DNA of 45,892 nucleotides. It comes from Myxococcales bacterium. GTDB lineage: Bacteria; Myxococcota; UBA727; VGSZ01. The stretch covers positions 1-45,892 of the forward strand of contig JAHFED010000051.1 in assembly GCA_023248635.1 (NCBI GenBank), read 5' to 3'. Positions within the stretch are counted from its first letter, which is position 1, and the number at the start of each line of letters is the position of its first letter. The notes below the pieces were generated by a model, which did not search any database, was not told where the DNA came from, and was given only the letters and a program-made list of their open reading frames with translations. Below are positions 16,765 to 25,325 of the stretch, in pieces. Made by a program: the position numbers and the translations under genes.

Positions 16765-16822
16765 GTCACTGCCTAGTGACACAGAGCATGAACTTCCAGG
16801 GAGTTCGGGCGGTGACACAGCA
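16765..16822. promoter_or_regulatory. Short repeats in the ABC-F/sigma divergent promoter region
   Basis: GTCACT and AGTGAC form an inverted repeat (16765-16780), and GTGACACAG occurs twice (16776 and 16814). They sit just upstream of the ABC-F start and could be operator sites. No clear -35/-10 pair was seen. Confidence 0.3.
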
Positions 16823-16920
16823 CCAGTCGTCGTCGTCTTACGGAGCGCAGCGGAGCTCCTTCATGCAGGTGACCGAGCGCCGTCTACAGTGACGACGTCG
16901 AAAAACTGCTACACGAAGGC

Positions 16921-18108
16921 GTGGCCCGCCGAATTTCCAAGAAGCCCATCGCCTCGATCAGCGCTGACGTCGTCGTCGAGGAGTCGCGCTCCCGCCCCGC
17001 CGTCGAACCCGTGCTCGATGACGAGGGCGACAGCGACGATGAGGGCCACGAAGGCAAGGAAGCCTCGACCCTCGACGTCGAAGGCCCCGACGAAGACGGC
17101 GACGTCGTCGACATCGGCGTGCCGGGGCTCGTCAAGGCGGGCAAGATTGCTCTGCCTGGGGATCCTGGTGGCGAGTGGGTCACGGAGATCACCGAGACCA
17201 CCGACGACGAGCTGCAGAAATCGGTCAAAGACGTCGGCGGCGGTCGCGACGCCATCTACACCTCCTTCGTGCGCCAGGCGACGCGGGTGCAGCGCCTCAC
17301 CGAAGGCGAAGAGCGGGCGCTCGGATTGCGGGTTCGCGATCATGGAGACAAAGAAGCGGCGAAGAAGCTGGTCGTTCACAATCTTCGTTTGGCCATCAAG
17401 ATGGCCCACCAATACCGTCGAAGTTGGACCCAGATCATGGACTTGGTGCAGGAGAGCTCCGCCGGCATGGCCATCGCATCCCAGCGTTGGGACCCGGACC
17501 AGGGCACGCGTTTTGGCACTTATGCCGTCTATTGGATTCGCGCCCAGCTGACCAAATTTTTGATGACCAATGGTCGGGCCATCCACACCGGCAACACCCG
17601 CGCCGGTCGCAAGCTCTACTTTCAGCTGCCGCGCATTCGCCGCAAGCTGCTGGCCGAGGGCAAAGACGCAACCATCGACGAGATCGCCAAAGAGGTGCAG
17701 GAGACCCCCCAAGAGGTGGCCCGCATCGTCGCCCGCCTCGATGGACGCGAGGCCTCCCTCGACGCCCAGATTGGCAACGACGACGATGGCAGCACCCTGG
17801 GCGAGATGATCGCTGGCGATGACCGTGGTCCCGAAGAAAACGCCGCCGAAAACGAAGTGGGCAAGGTGCTCTCCGATCTGATGAAGCGCTTCAAAGAGAC
17901 GCTCGACTCCGAGCGCGATCAGGCCATCTGGACCGAGCACCTCGTCGCCCACGAGCCCCGTTCCCTCGTCGAGCTCGGCGCCCGTTACGGCGTGTCCAAG
18001 CAGCGCATGGGACAGCTGGCGACCCGCATCAAGCGCAGCTTCCGGCGCCACATCATCGATGAGCTCGGCCCCGACACGCAGCTGCACTGGTTGTTCGGCA
18101 GTGATTAA
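16921..18108 (+). CDS. RpoH-like (group 3) sigma-70 factor
   Basis: A 395-residue sigma factor. Residues 1-105 are an acidic extension not found in canonical RpoH. Region 2 (about 145-215) has NLRLAIKMAHQYRR, IMDLVQESSAGMAIA and FGTYAVYWIRAQL. It is followed by an RpoH-type box TRAGRKLYFQLPRIRRKL, region 3 (IDEIAKEVQETPQEV) and region 4 (LGARYGVSKQRMGQLATRIKRSFRRHI). The QESSAG segment replaces the usual QEGNxG. RpoH-type sigma factors direct stress regulons, and myxobacterial relatives also serve development. GTG 16921 is the only reasonable start. A hairpin at 18195 probably ends the transcript. Confidence 0.88.
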   Translation: MARRISKKPIASISADVVVEESRSRPAVEPVLDDEGDSDDEGHEGKEASTLDVEGPDEDGDVVDIGVPGLVKAGKIALPGDPGGEWVTEITETTDDELQKSVKDVGGGRDAIYTSFVRQATRVQRLTEGEERALGLRVRDHGDKEAAKKLVVHNLRLAIKMAHQYRRSWTQIMDLVQESSAGMAIASQRWDPDQGTRFGTYAVYWIRAQLTKFLMTNGRAIHTGNTRAGRKLYFQLPRIRRKLLAEGKDATIDEIAKEVQETPQEVARIVARLDGREASLDAQIGNDDDGSTLGEMIAGDDRGPEENAAENEVGKVLSDLMKRFKETLDSERDQAIWTEHLVAHEPRSLVELGARYGVSKQRMGQLATRIKRSFRRHIIDELGPDTQLHWLFGSD

Positions 18109-18127
18109 TCCCAGAGATCAGTTGAAT
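18107..18127 (+). repeat. 21-base repeat, degenerate copy at the sigma stop
   Basis: AATCCC, five variable bases and TCAGTTGAAT match the left arm of the hairpin at 18220 in 17 of 21 positions with the same spacing. It begins within the stop codon of the sigma gene. It could pair with the right arm at 18245-18265 in place of the true left arm. Confidence 0.6.
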
Positions 18128-18194
18128 CTGCATCTTCGGGAGCGGAGCGACCACGGATGGGGAGGGCCCCGTCGGCGACTTGCTCGACGACGGG

Positions 18195-18213
18195 AGGGGG
18201 CGCAGCCCCCTTT
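18195..18213 (+). terminator. Probable intrinsic terminator of the sigma gene
   Basis: AGGGGGC and GCCCCCT pair around a GCA loop and are followed by a short T-run. It lies 87 bases after the sigma stop. Confidence 0.55.
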
Positions 18214-18219
18214 GAACAC

Positions 18220-18265
18220 AATCCCTGGGTTCAGTTGAGTGCAAACTCAACTGAATCCAGGGATT
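18220..18265. repeat. Long hairpin overlapping the lipoprotein start
   Basis: Two 21-base arms (18220-18240 and 18245-18265) pair with one mismatch around a GCAA loop. The likely GTG start of the next gene (18239) spans the arm-loop junction, so ribosome access would be blocked while the stem holds. There is no T-run on either side, so it is not a standard terminator. Confidence 0.85.
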
Positions 18266-18976
18266 AGGCGCGTCGTCGTCGTCGTCGCTGCCTTGCTGGG
18301 GTCTTGTGCCAGCGCTCCCCGCGGCGCCCCGGGGCCGGCCGCCGATGCCCTCGCCGCCCGCATCGAAAACGCCGTGAACCTCGACGCCTGGAACCAGCTC
18401 GCTGTCGTGTCCTGGGTCTTTGGCGGCAGCCACCAATGGCTGTGGGACCGCGCCCGTGGCTTCGTGCGCCTACAAGACGACCAGGGCACCGTGCTGCTCG
18501 ACGCTTGGGATCGAGGAGGCTTCGTCGTCGACAACGAGGGCGGGGATGTGCTCGGCGCGCGCGCGGGCGAGCGCTTGCAGAGCGCCTGGGCGGCCTTCAT
18601 CAACGACAGCTTCTGGCTCAATCCCTTCGCTACCTTGCGAAACCAAGGCGCCCGGCGCGAGCTCCTCGACATCGACGGCGTCAAGGCCTTGCTCATCCGC
18701 TACGAAGGCGGCGGCATCACCCCCGGCGACAGCTACGCCTTCTTCGTCGATGACACCGGCCTGCCCACCCGCTGGAAATTGTGGGTGCAGGTGGTGCCCT
18801 TCGGCTTTCAGACTAGCTTCGAAGAGTGGATCGACGTCGACGGCGCTCGCTTGGCGGCCAACCACAAGGCCGCTGGCATCGGGGTGAGCTCCAGCCCCAT
18901 CAAGGGCGGCAAAACGCTGAAGGATGCCGGCGCCGTCGACGATCCCTTTGCCCGCTTGCTCGCCCGTCGTCACTGA
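18239..18976 (+). CDS. Predicted lipoprotein of unknown function
   Basis: About 245 residues with a lipoprotein signal: a short basic n-region, VVVVVAALLGSC with the lipobox Cys near residue 23. The mature part contains VVSWVFGGSHQWLWD, a DGVKALLIRYEGGG strand and LPTRWKLWVQVVPFG, suggesting a beta-rich periplasmic or outer-membrane protein that I cannot name. The poly-Val run comes from a GTC triplet repeat at about 18271. GTG 18239 lies inside the hairpin; no other start before the signal peptide is convincing, so the true 5' end is uncertain. Confidence 0.75.
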   Translation: MQTQLNPGIRRVVVVVAALLGSCASAPRGAPGPAADALAARIENAVNLDAWNQLAVVSWVFGGSHQWLWDRARGFVRLQDDQGTVLLDAWDRGGFVVDNEGGDVLGARAGERLQSAWAAFINDSFWLNPFATLRNQGARRELLDIDGVKALLIRYEGGGITPGDSYAFFVDDTGLPTRWKLWVQVVPFGFQTSFEEWIDVDGARLAANHKAAGIGVSSSPIKGGKTLKDAGAVDDPFARLLARRH

Positions 18977-19045
18977 CCTGAACCGCGTGGTGGGCGACGG
19001 CGCCGCCCCCCTTGTCGACGTCTGGACCTCTTCGTAGCTGCGCCC

Positions 19046-20107
19046 ATGGCCAACAAGATCAAAGTCTCGATCATCGGTGGCGCCGGCTATGGGGCGTCTG
19101 AGCTGCTGCGGCACCTGGTGGTGCGCGACGACGTCGACATCCTTTGCGTGGCCTCGAAAGACCATGTGGGCAAGCCGCTGGGCGACGTGCACCGCACCCT
19201 CTCGGGCTACACCGATCTCAAGCTCGTCGACGTCCCTCCCGTGCAAGCCGCCAAAGGCGCCGACGTCGTCTTTTTGGGCATGCCCCACAAGACCACGGCC
19301 AAGGTGGCGATGGAGCTCTTCGCTTTGCCGGTGAAAATCATCGATCTGAGCGGTGACTTCCGCCTCAAGTCCCTCGCCGACTACGAACGCGACTATGCGC
19401 CCGGCCACCCCTGCCCCGAGCGCCTGGGCACCTTCGTTTACGGCCTGCCCGAGCTCTTCCGCGCCCAGATCAAGACGGCCCAACACGTGGCGTCGCCGGG
19501 CTGCTTTGCGACCTGCATCGCGACGGGTCTGCTGCCCCTGGCCCAGCGCGGGCTGTTGCAGAACGTCAGCGTGCGCACGGTGGCGATGACGGGGTCGTCG
19601 GGGTCGGGCCAGGCCCCGCAAGAGGGCACCCACCATCCTGTGCGCGCGGTGAACCTCAAGCCCTACAAGGTGCTCGCCCACCAACACCGCAGCGAGATCG
19701 TGCAGACCCTGAGCGATGCGGGTGCGACGTCGCTGACCCTCGACATGGTGCCGGTGTCTGCGCCGCTGTCGCGCGGCATCCTCGCCATCTCCCAGCTCGA
19801 TTTGCCCGAAGGCCAAACGCGCGAGGGCCTGCATGCTCTCTACCGCGAGGTCTACGCCGGCGAACGCTTGCTGCGGGTGATGCCCTTGGGCCAGGTCCCC
19901 GAGGTCGCCGCCGTCGCCGGTACCGCGCGCATCGAGATCGGCCTCGAAACGCGGCAAGACGCAGCCACCGGCAAGAAAACCCTCTGCGTCATCAGCGCCA
20001 TCGACAACCTGATCAAGGGCGGCGCGGGCCAAGCCATTCAATCCTTCAACCTCATGGTCGGCGTCGACGAAACCAAGGGCCTCGATCTGCCGGGCTTGTG
20101 GCCATGA
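19046..20107 (+). CDS. argC: N-acetyl-gamma-glutamyl-phosphate reductase
   Basis: A 353-residue NADPH-dependent reductase for the third step of arginine synthesis, in the cytosol. It shows the dinucleotide motif IIGGAGYGASELLR, the catalytic Cys in ASPGCFATC (about residue 153) and HHPVRAVNLKPYKVLAHQH. The SGSGQAP loop resembles the LysY/ArgC branch that can use carrier-linked substrates, but no LysW-like carrier is nearby, so argC is preferred. Its stop overlaps the argB start (ATGA). Confidence 0.9.
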   Translation: MANKIKVSIIGGAGYGASELLRHLVVRDDVDILCVASKDHVGKPLGDVHRTLSGYTDLKLVDVPPVQAAKGADVVFLGMPHKTTAKVAMELFALPVKIIDLSGDFRLKSLADYERDYAPGHPCPERLGTFVYGLPELFRAQIKTAQHVASPGCFATCIATGLLPLAQRGLLQNVSVRTVAMTGSSGSGQAPQEGTHHPVRAVNLKPYKVLAHQHRSEIVQTLSDAGATSLTLDMVPVSAPLSRGILAISQLDLPEGQTREGLHALYREVYAGERLLRVMPLGQVPEVAAVAGTARIEIGLETRQDAATGKKTLCVISAIDNLIKGGAGQAIQSFNLMVGVDETKGLDLPGLWP

Positions 20108-20916
20108 GCGCGTTGGTGGTGGTCAAGGTCGGCGGCGACGTGTTGCTCGACGAGCAGCAACGCCTGGGACTCGGCAGGAACATCAAGGACCTCGTCGACG
20201 ACGGCTGCCAGGTGGTCGTGCTGCACGGGGGTGGACCTCAGGTCACCGCGTTGCAGGAAAGGGTCGGCCTCAAGGCGCACAAGATCGCGGGGCGGCGGGT
20301 GACCACCAAAGAAGATCTCGTCGTCGTCGTCCAGGCCATTTGTGGCGAGGTGAACGTCGGTCTGGTCCAGGCCCTGATCGGCGCTGGCGTTAAGGCCTTT
20401 GGCTGCCACGGGGCCTCAGGCCAACTGGTGCGCGCGCGCAAGCGAGCTCCCGTGCAAGTGCAGGGACAAGAGGTGGACTACGGCGAAGTCGGCGACGTCG
20501 CCGCCGTCGACGCTGCCCTGCTGCGGGGCCTGCTGGGCCTGGGCGTGGTTCCGGTGATCGGCACCCTCGGCGTCGACGACGGCGGCCGCATCTTCAACAT
20601 CAACGCCGACACCACGGCGGTGCAGATCGCGCGGGCGCTGGGAGCCGACGTGCTGTTGATGGTCACTGCGGTTGGCGGAGTGTTTCGCCAGCTCGACGAT
20701 CCCTCGACCCGCATCGCCACGCTCACGCCCGCCCAGGGCAGGGCCCTCATCGACGACGGCACCATTGCTGGGGGCATGATCCCCAAGGTCGAAGAAGCCC
20801 TGTCGATCCTGAACGAAGGCGTCGGCGCGGTGGCCATCATGGGCGCCCAAGACGCCGGCTCCTTCCGATCGGCGCTGCGCGGCGACGGCGCCCGCGGCAC
20901 TCGCTTCTCGAGCTGA
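20104..20916 (+). CDS. argB: Acetylglutamate kinase
   Basis: A 270-residue amino acid kinase: VVVKVGGDVL (about residue 6), LHGGGPQVT for substrate binding, NINADTTAVQIARAL and GGMIPKVEEAL near the C-terminus. It phosphorylates N-acetylglutamate, giving the ArgC substrate, and is translationally coupled to argC. There is no N-terminal extension of the arginine-sensitive type. The rest of the arginine pathway is not adjacent. It converges on the exonuclease gene with 19 bases between the stops. Confidence 0.93.
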   Translation: MSALVVVKVGGDVLLDEQQRLGLGRNIKDLVDDGCQVVVLHGGGPQVTALQERVGLKAHKIAGRRVTTKEDLVVVVQAICGEVNVGLVQALIGAGVKAFGCHGASGQLVRARKRAPVQVQGQEVDYGEVGDVAAVDAALLRGLLGLGVVPVIGTLGVDDGGRIFNINADTTAVQIARALGADVLLMVTAVGGVFRQLDDPSTRIATLTPAQGRALIDDGTIAGGMIPKVEEALSILNEGVGAVAIMGAQDAGSFRSALRGDGARGTRFSS

Positions 20917-20935
20917 GGGTCCGCAGACAGGCGAA

Positions 20936-21841
20936 TCAACGGCGCCAGCGCGCCCCGGCCTCTTCTTCTTCTTCTTCTTCGTCTTCTGCTTGCTCTTCGT
21001 CTTCGACGACGTCGTCGGACCACGCGGTCGCGACCGCTTTGGTCTGCAGCTCGACGCCGACCGGGCAGTGGTCGGAGCCGAAGATCTGCGGGCTCGTCCA
21101 GGCGTCGAGCAGGAGCTCTTCGAGCTGGGGGCTGATGACGACGTAGTCGATGCGCCAACCGAGGTTCTCGCGGCGGGCGTCGACCCGGGTCTCCCAGTAG
21201 GTGAACTGCCGCGGCAGATCGCCCTTCTCGGCGCGGAAGGTGTCGATGAAGCCGGCGGCCAAGAGACGATCGAACCAGGCGCGCTCGTGCGGCAGTGCGC
21301 CGGATTGCTGGCCTGCCCAGCGCCCGGGCAAGGCGAGATCGAGATCCCGGTGGGCAATGTTGAAGTCGCCGACGACGACGACGGCGCGGGTCTGTTGCAG
21401 CACGAGCACGGCCTTCAGGAAGGCGTTGTGCCACGCGGCCTTGAAGCTCAGGCGCTCGTCCGACGAGCCTCCATTGGGAAAGTAGACACAGACGACGACG
21501 AGCTCTCCGAGATCGACGGCGCAGATGCGGCCTTCGTCGTCGTATTCGGGGTGATCCTGTCCGCCGATCAAGAAGGGGAAGGGCTCGGCGAACCATCCAT
21601 CGCGCACAAACACGGCCGTGCCCGAATAGCCCTTCTTGGTCTTGTGGTGCGCCCAGAACGAACGCTCGAAGCCCGGCGGACTGCGCACCTCGGCCTTGAT
21701 GTGCTCGGGCTGAATCTTGGTTTCCTGCAGGCAAACGACGTCGATGGCGCCCTCACTGCTCGCGGGTGCGAAAGCCCAGGCGAGCTCGTTGCGCCCGTGC
21801 ACCGCCTTCAACCCGTTCACGTTCCAGGACACGATCTTCAT
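20936..21841 (-). CDS. xthA: Exodeoxyribonuclease III
   Basis: A 301-residue AP endonuclease/3'-5' exonuclease for base excision repair. It has WNVNGLKAV at the N-terminus, LQETKI with the metal-binding Glu, VGDFNIAHRD, RIDYVVIS and SDHCPVGVEL with the catalytic His, all in the usual order. After about residue 270 comes an unusual acidic tail (DEEQAEDEEEEEEE), encoded by a run of GAA/GAG triplets, that the family normally lacks. The tail is probably disordered. Confidence 0.93.
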   Translation of the reverse strand: MKIVSWNVNGLKAVHGRNELAWAFAPASSEGAIDVVCLQETKIQPEHIKAEVRSPPGFERSFWAHHKTKKGYSGTAVFVRDGWFAEPFPFLIGGQDHPEYDDEGRICAVDLGELVVVCVYFPNGGSSDERLSFKAAWHNAFLKAVLVLQQTRAVVVVGDFNIAHRDLDLALPGRWAGQQSGALPHERAWFDRLLAAGFIDTFRAEKGDLPRQFTYWETRVDARRENLGWRIDYVVISPQLEELLLDAWTSPQIFGSDHCPVGVELQTKAVATAWSDDVVEDEEQAEDEEEEEEEAGARWRR

Positions 21842-21908
21842 CCGCTGTGGTTAGCGATGGGGCGCCCTGGGCGAAAGCAGGGACATCGGACGAGCGGGCG
21901 GCGTGTGA

Positions 21909-22748
21909 TCAGTAGTCGCGCGACTGCACGACGACGCAGGCGATGACGACGCCGAAGGCGGCGAAGGCGAGTGCGCCGCCGATCAGAGGTAAGGTCGCCG
22001 CAAAGGCGATGGGCTCGCCGGCAGCCACCGTGGCCCCCACATCAGCCAGGGCCCGGAAGTTGGGCACCGGCGTGGTGACGACGTCGAGGATGGTGCGCAC
22101 CAATTTGTTGCTGGTCCACATCAGCATCGTTTGCTTCTCGCTGATGGCGATGCCGAGAAAGTAGATGCCCATGCCCGATCCCGCCGACAGCGCCGCCGAG
22201 CGAAACACCGTGCCCACCGCCAACATCACTGCGTAGATGGCGCAGAACCCAACCATGGCCATGGCGGCTCCGGCGACGGGCGCCACCGTCACCATCTCGG
22301 CCTTGAAGAAGAGCACCAGCGCAACACCGCCCACCGCCACCGACGTGCCCAAGGCGCAAATGGCAGCGACGCCAAGGTAGATGCCCACCACCAGCTCCGC
22401 CCGCCGCACCGGCAAGGCCAGCAGCGCCTCGACCCGCCCGGGCTGCAGGAGGCGCGGAGCGATGTCGGCGGTGGCGACGATCCCAAAGAGCAAGCCACCG
22501 TAAAAAGTCACCCAGGCCAAGGCCTGAAAGGCCGGCCGGAGGACGGCTTCGACGGGCACCGCCGCCCCGTCACCGCGGGCGGACTTGCCAAACAAGCGGC
22601 CCCCCGCCAGCGCGCCGTCGACGACGTCCAGATCGAGGGAGAAAATCAGCCCCAATAAAAACAGGGCAATGATGACAAACAAACCGATGATGAACTTGCT
22701 GGAAAATGCCTCCTTCAAGACATCGCGGGCGACGTTGATGGCGTTCAT
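21909..22748 (-). CDS. ABC-2 type transporter permease
   Basis: A 279-residue integral membrane protein with about six hydrophobic segments. These include FIIGLFVIIALFLLGLIF near the N-terminus, a QPGRVEALLALPVRRAELVVG loop typical of ABC-2 permeases, and a final segment near the C-terminus. It overlaps the ATPase gene by four bases (ATGA) and together they form an exporter of unknown substrate. A periplasmic loop of about 50 residues follows the first helix. Confidence 0.88.
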   Translation of the reverse strand: MNAINVARDVLKEAFSSKFIIGLFVIIALFLLGLIFSLDLDVVDGALAGGRLFGKSARGDGAAVPVEAVLRPAFQALAWVTFYGGLLFGIVATADIAPRLLQPGRVEALLALPVRRAELVVGIYLGVAAICALGTSVAVGGVALVLFFKAEMVTVAPVAGAAMAMVGFCAIYAVMLAVGTVFRSAALSAGSGMGIYFLGIAISEKQTMLMWTSNKLVRTILDVVTTPVPNFRALADVGATVAAGEPIAFAATLPLIGGALAFAAFGVVIACVVVQSRDY

Positions 22749-23680
22749 GCCGCTTCCCGAATCGGAGCCTGCTTCGTCGACTGCTCGAGCACGGTCTCGA
22801 GCTCGACCAGGGCCGCCGTAACTTCGACGATGACCAAGCCATCGCCCAGAGCCAGGTGCAGCGCCCGCGACAGCACCGAGGCATCCGATCCCGTGAAAGA
22901 GCAAGAGACGACGTCGCCGCCTTCGCCTTCTTTGATTTGAAACCCGTGTTTTTTTGCCAGATCGACGGCATTTGCTGTCTTTTGGAATGACACGTGAAAG
23001 GCGTCTTTCTTCTGCAGCATCGATAGGGCGCCGGCGACGACGACCCGGCCGCGGTGCAGCACGGCCACGTGGTCACAGATACGCTCGGTCTCGGCGAGCA
23101 GGTGGGAGTTGAGGAACACGGTGGCCCCAGCTTTGGCAGCGTCGAGGATGACGTCGCGGATCTGCCGACGGCCCAAGGGATCGATGCCGTCGGTGGGCTC
23201 GTCGAGCACCAGCAGATCCGGCGTGCCCACCAGCGCGGCGGCGAGGCCGGTGCGTTGGCGCATCCCCTTGGAGTAGCCGCCCGTTGAGCGCTTCCAGGCC
23301 ACTTCCTCGAGCCCGACCCGCGCGAGCAGGTCGCGGGCCTCGCTGGTGGCCCGACCCGCGGCAATGCCCTTGAGGCGGGCGACACTCTCCAGAAAGGCCA
23401 GCGCCGAAAACGAGGGCGGAATGGTCAGGCGCTCGGGAAGGTAGCCGATGCGCTGGCGCACTTTGACATCGTCGGGGTCGCCGCCGAGCACGCTGACGTC
23501 GCCCGCGTCGCGCTTGCAGATGGCCAGCATCATCTTGATGAACGTGGTCTTGCCGGCGCCGTTTTGCCCGATGAGCCCAAAGCGCGCACCGCGCGGGACC
23601 AGCAGGTCGATGCCGTCGACGGCGACGACGCCGCCGAAGCGCTTTTTCAGACCCTTGGCGACCACAGCCTCTGCGCTCAT
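22745..23680 (-). CDS. ABC transporter ATP-binding protein
   Basis: A 311-residue ATPase of the CcmA/drug-exporter type. It has Walker A GQNGAGKTT, signature YSKGMRQR, Walker B LLVLDEPTDGIDP and the H-loop FLNSHLL. A C-terminal domain of about 90 residues resembles that of ABC-2 exporters. It pairs with the downstream permease. Its ATG (complement of 23678-23680) shares two bases with the ATG of the divergent membrane protein (CATG), so promoters of each must lie inside the other gene. Confidence 0.93.
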   Translation of the reverse strand: MSAEAVVAKGLKKRFGGVVAVDGIDLLVPRGARFGLIGQNGAGKTTFIKMMLAICKRDAGDVSVLGGDPDDVKVRQRIGYLPERLTIPPSFSALAFLESVARLKGIAAGRATSEARDLLARVGLEEVAWKRSTGGYSKGMRQRTGLAAALVGTPDLLVLDEPTDGIDPLGRRQIRDVILDAAKAGATVFLNSHLLAETERICDHVAVLHRGRVVVAGALSMLQKKDAFHVSFQKTANAVDLAKKHGFQIKEGEGGDVVSCSFTGSDASVLSRALHLALGDGLVIVEVTAALVELETVLEQSTKQAPIREAA

Positions 23681-25325
23681 GGCTTTAGACTCTATCCTCA
23701 ACCTTGTGGCGGATTCTCTCGACGACCAGCAACGCCAGCGCGTTCCTCCCCGCGACGAGGCAGCGCCGCCGGCCTCGTCGGCGTCGATTCCCCAAGAATC
23801 CCTCAACCTGGCCACCGTCGGCGCCCAGTGGTCGGCGGCGATGCCCTGGGTCGCATTGGCGACGGCGACGGCTTTGTTGGGGGGCACGGCCTGGTCGCTG
23901 GGAGCCCTGTGGTTGGCCCTGGTCTGCGTGGGCGTCGCTGGCGCCTCTTCGGCTGCCATCATGGTGACCCGACGTCGGCGGGTGCGGCTGCAGGGTGACC
24001 GGCTGGTGCAAGAGGGCTTGCTCGGCACCGTCGAGCTGCGCCTGCAAGACATCCGTACCATCAAGGCTGCCGGGGGGCGCTTGTCGGCGACGACGCCGCA
24101 TCCTCTCTCGGCCGATCGGCTGACCTTCAGCTCCGATGCCGCTTCGGTCTCTTTCGTCGATCTCGAGCTGCGCGGCGCCACCGCCGTGTCTCAGGTGGTG
24201 CTGCAGGCCGTGGTGCCCCGCCTCGTTGACGAATTTGCCCTGATGCTGGCCATCGGTCGCAGCGTTCCCTTCGGGCCTCACCTGCTGGCCACCCACGAAG
24301 GACTCATCGACGCCCGCGCAACCACCCCACGCACCCTGGGCTGGAATGAGATCGATCGCGTCGACACCACGCCCGCGGGTGTGCGCATCTTCGCCGTCGA
24401 CCGTCCCGATCGCACGCTCACGGTGCCGGTGTGGACCGACAACGCGGTGCTGCTCGATGCTCTGGTCCGACGCCAACAGAGCGAGGCACCACAGGCCCGT
24501 GGTGACGTCGACGTCCTCGGCTGGGAACAGCGGCACGAGGTCGGCGGCGCGCTGGTCTGCGGCGTCGAAAAATCCAGTTCCCTGCCCTGGGCCATGTTCG
24601 GCTTGGCTCTCTTTGTGGGCCTGGGCGCTGCGCTCTTGTTGCAAGCCGAGGCCGTCGCCGCCGTCGCTGCGGTGGTGACCTTCTTTGGCAGCATCACTGC
24701 CGGCACCACCGTCGTCATCCAACGGCGCCGGGCCTTCGCGGTCTACGAGCACGGCATCGCCGACAGCGGCGGCTTCGTGGCCTTCGACGACGTCGTCCAC
24801 CTCCGGCGCGCCATCGTCGACCAATACGCCAACGGGGGCTACATCGGCCGCTCGGTCACCCTGGTTCTGACCGACAACAAGGGCCGGCGCGTGCGCCTCA
24901 ACGGCAGCGGCGATCGCATCGAGGGCGTTGCCGCCGCGGCGCTGAGGCGCGCCCTGCCTCCCCTCGTCGACAAAGCGCGCAGCACTCTGGCCAGCGGGAG
25001 AGCCGTGAAGGCCGGCGCCTTCGTCGTCGACGCCGAGGGCGTGCGCAAGAAGAGGCAGCGCCTGCGCTGGGAAGACATCGACTGCGCCGTCGTCGAAGGC
25101 GGCTGCTTGCACCTGTGGCGCAAAGGCGGCGACCGCTCGGTCTTGGCCCTGCCTTTGGACCAGCCCGACGCGCTGATCGTGATGGAGCTCATCGGAGAGC
25201 GGCTCGATGGCCTCAGGGAGCGCGCGCAGATCGTGCAGCAGTTCGTCGCGTCGCGTCGCGCCACCAGCCTGCAGACCCCCACCGAGCGCGTCGACGTCGA
25301 CGTCGCGGCTATTCCTCGACGGTGA
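23679..25325 (+). CDS. Membrane protein with two PH-like regions
   Basis: A 548-residue protein of unknown role. Two hydrophobic pairs are visible (about 50-95 and 305-350). After each comes a beta-rich, PH-like segment: RRRRVRLQGDRLVQEGLLGTV, then RRRAFAVYEHGIADSGGFVAF followed by a YANGGYIGRSVTLVL strand, the latter recalling DUF6585. ATG 23679 overlaps the divergent ATPase start; a GTG at 23703 is an alternative. The last 17 bases overlap the convergent gene ending at 25309. A role linked to the ABC exporter is possible but unsupported. Confidence 0.75.
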   Translation: MALDSILNLVADSLDDQQRQRVPPRDEAAPPASSASIPQESLNLATVGAQWSAAMPWVALATATALLGGTAWSLGALWLALVCVGVAGASSAAIMVTRRRRVRLQGDRLVQEGLLGTVELRLQDIRTIKAAGGRLSATTPHPLSADRLTFSSDAASVSFVDLELRGATAVSQVVLQAVVPRLVDEFALMLAIGRSVPFGPHLLATHEGLIDARATTPRTLGWNEIDRVDTTPAGVRIFAVDRPDRTLTVPVWTDNAVLLDALVRRQQSEAPQARGDVDVLGWEQRHEVGGALVCGVEKSSSLPWAMFGLALFVGLGAALLLQAEAVAAVAAVVTFFGSITAGTTVVIQRRRAFAVYEHGIADSGGFVAFDDVVHLRRAIVDQYANGGYIGRSVTLVLTDNKGRRVRLNGSGDRIEGVAAAALRRALPPLVDKARSTLASGRAVKAGAFVVDAEGVRKKRQRLRWEDIDCAVVEGGCLHLWRKGGDRSVLALPLDQPDALIVMELIGERLDGLRERAQIVQQFVASRRATSLQTPTERVDVDVAAIPRR

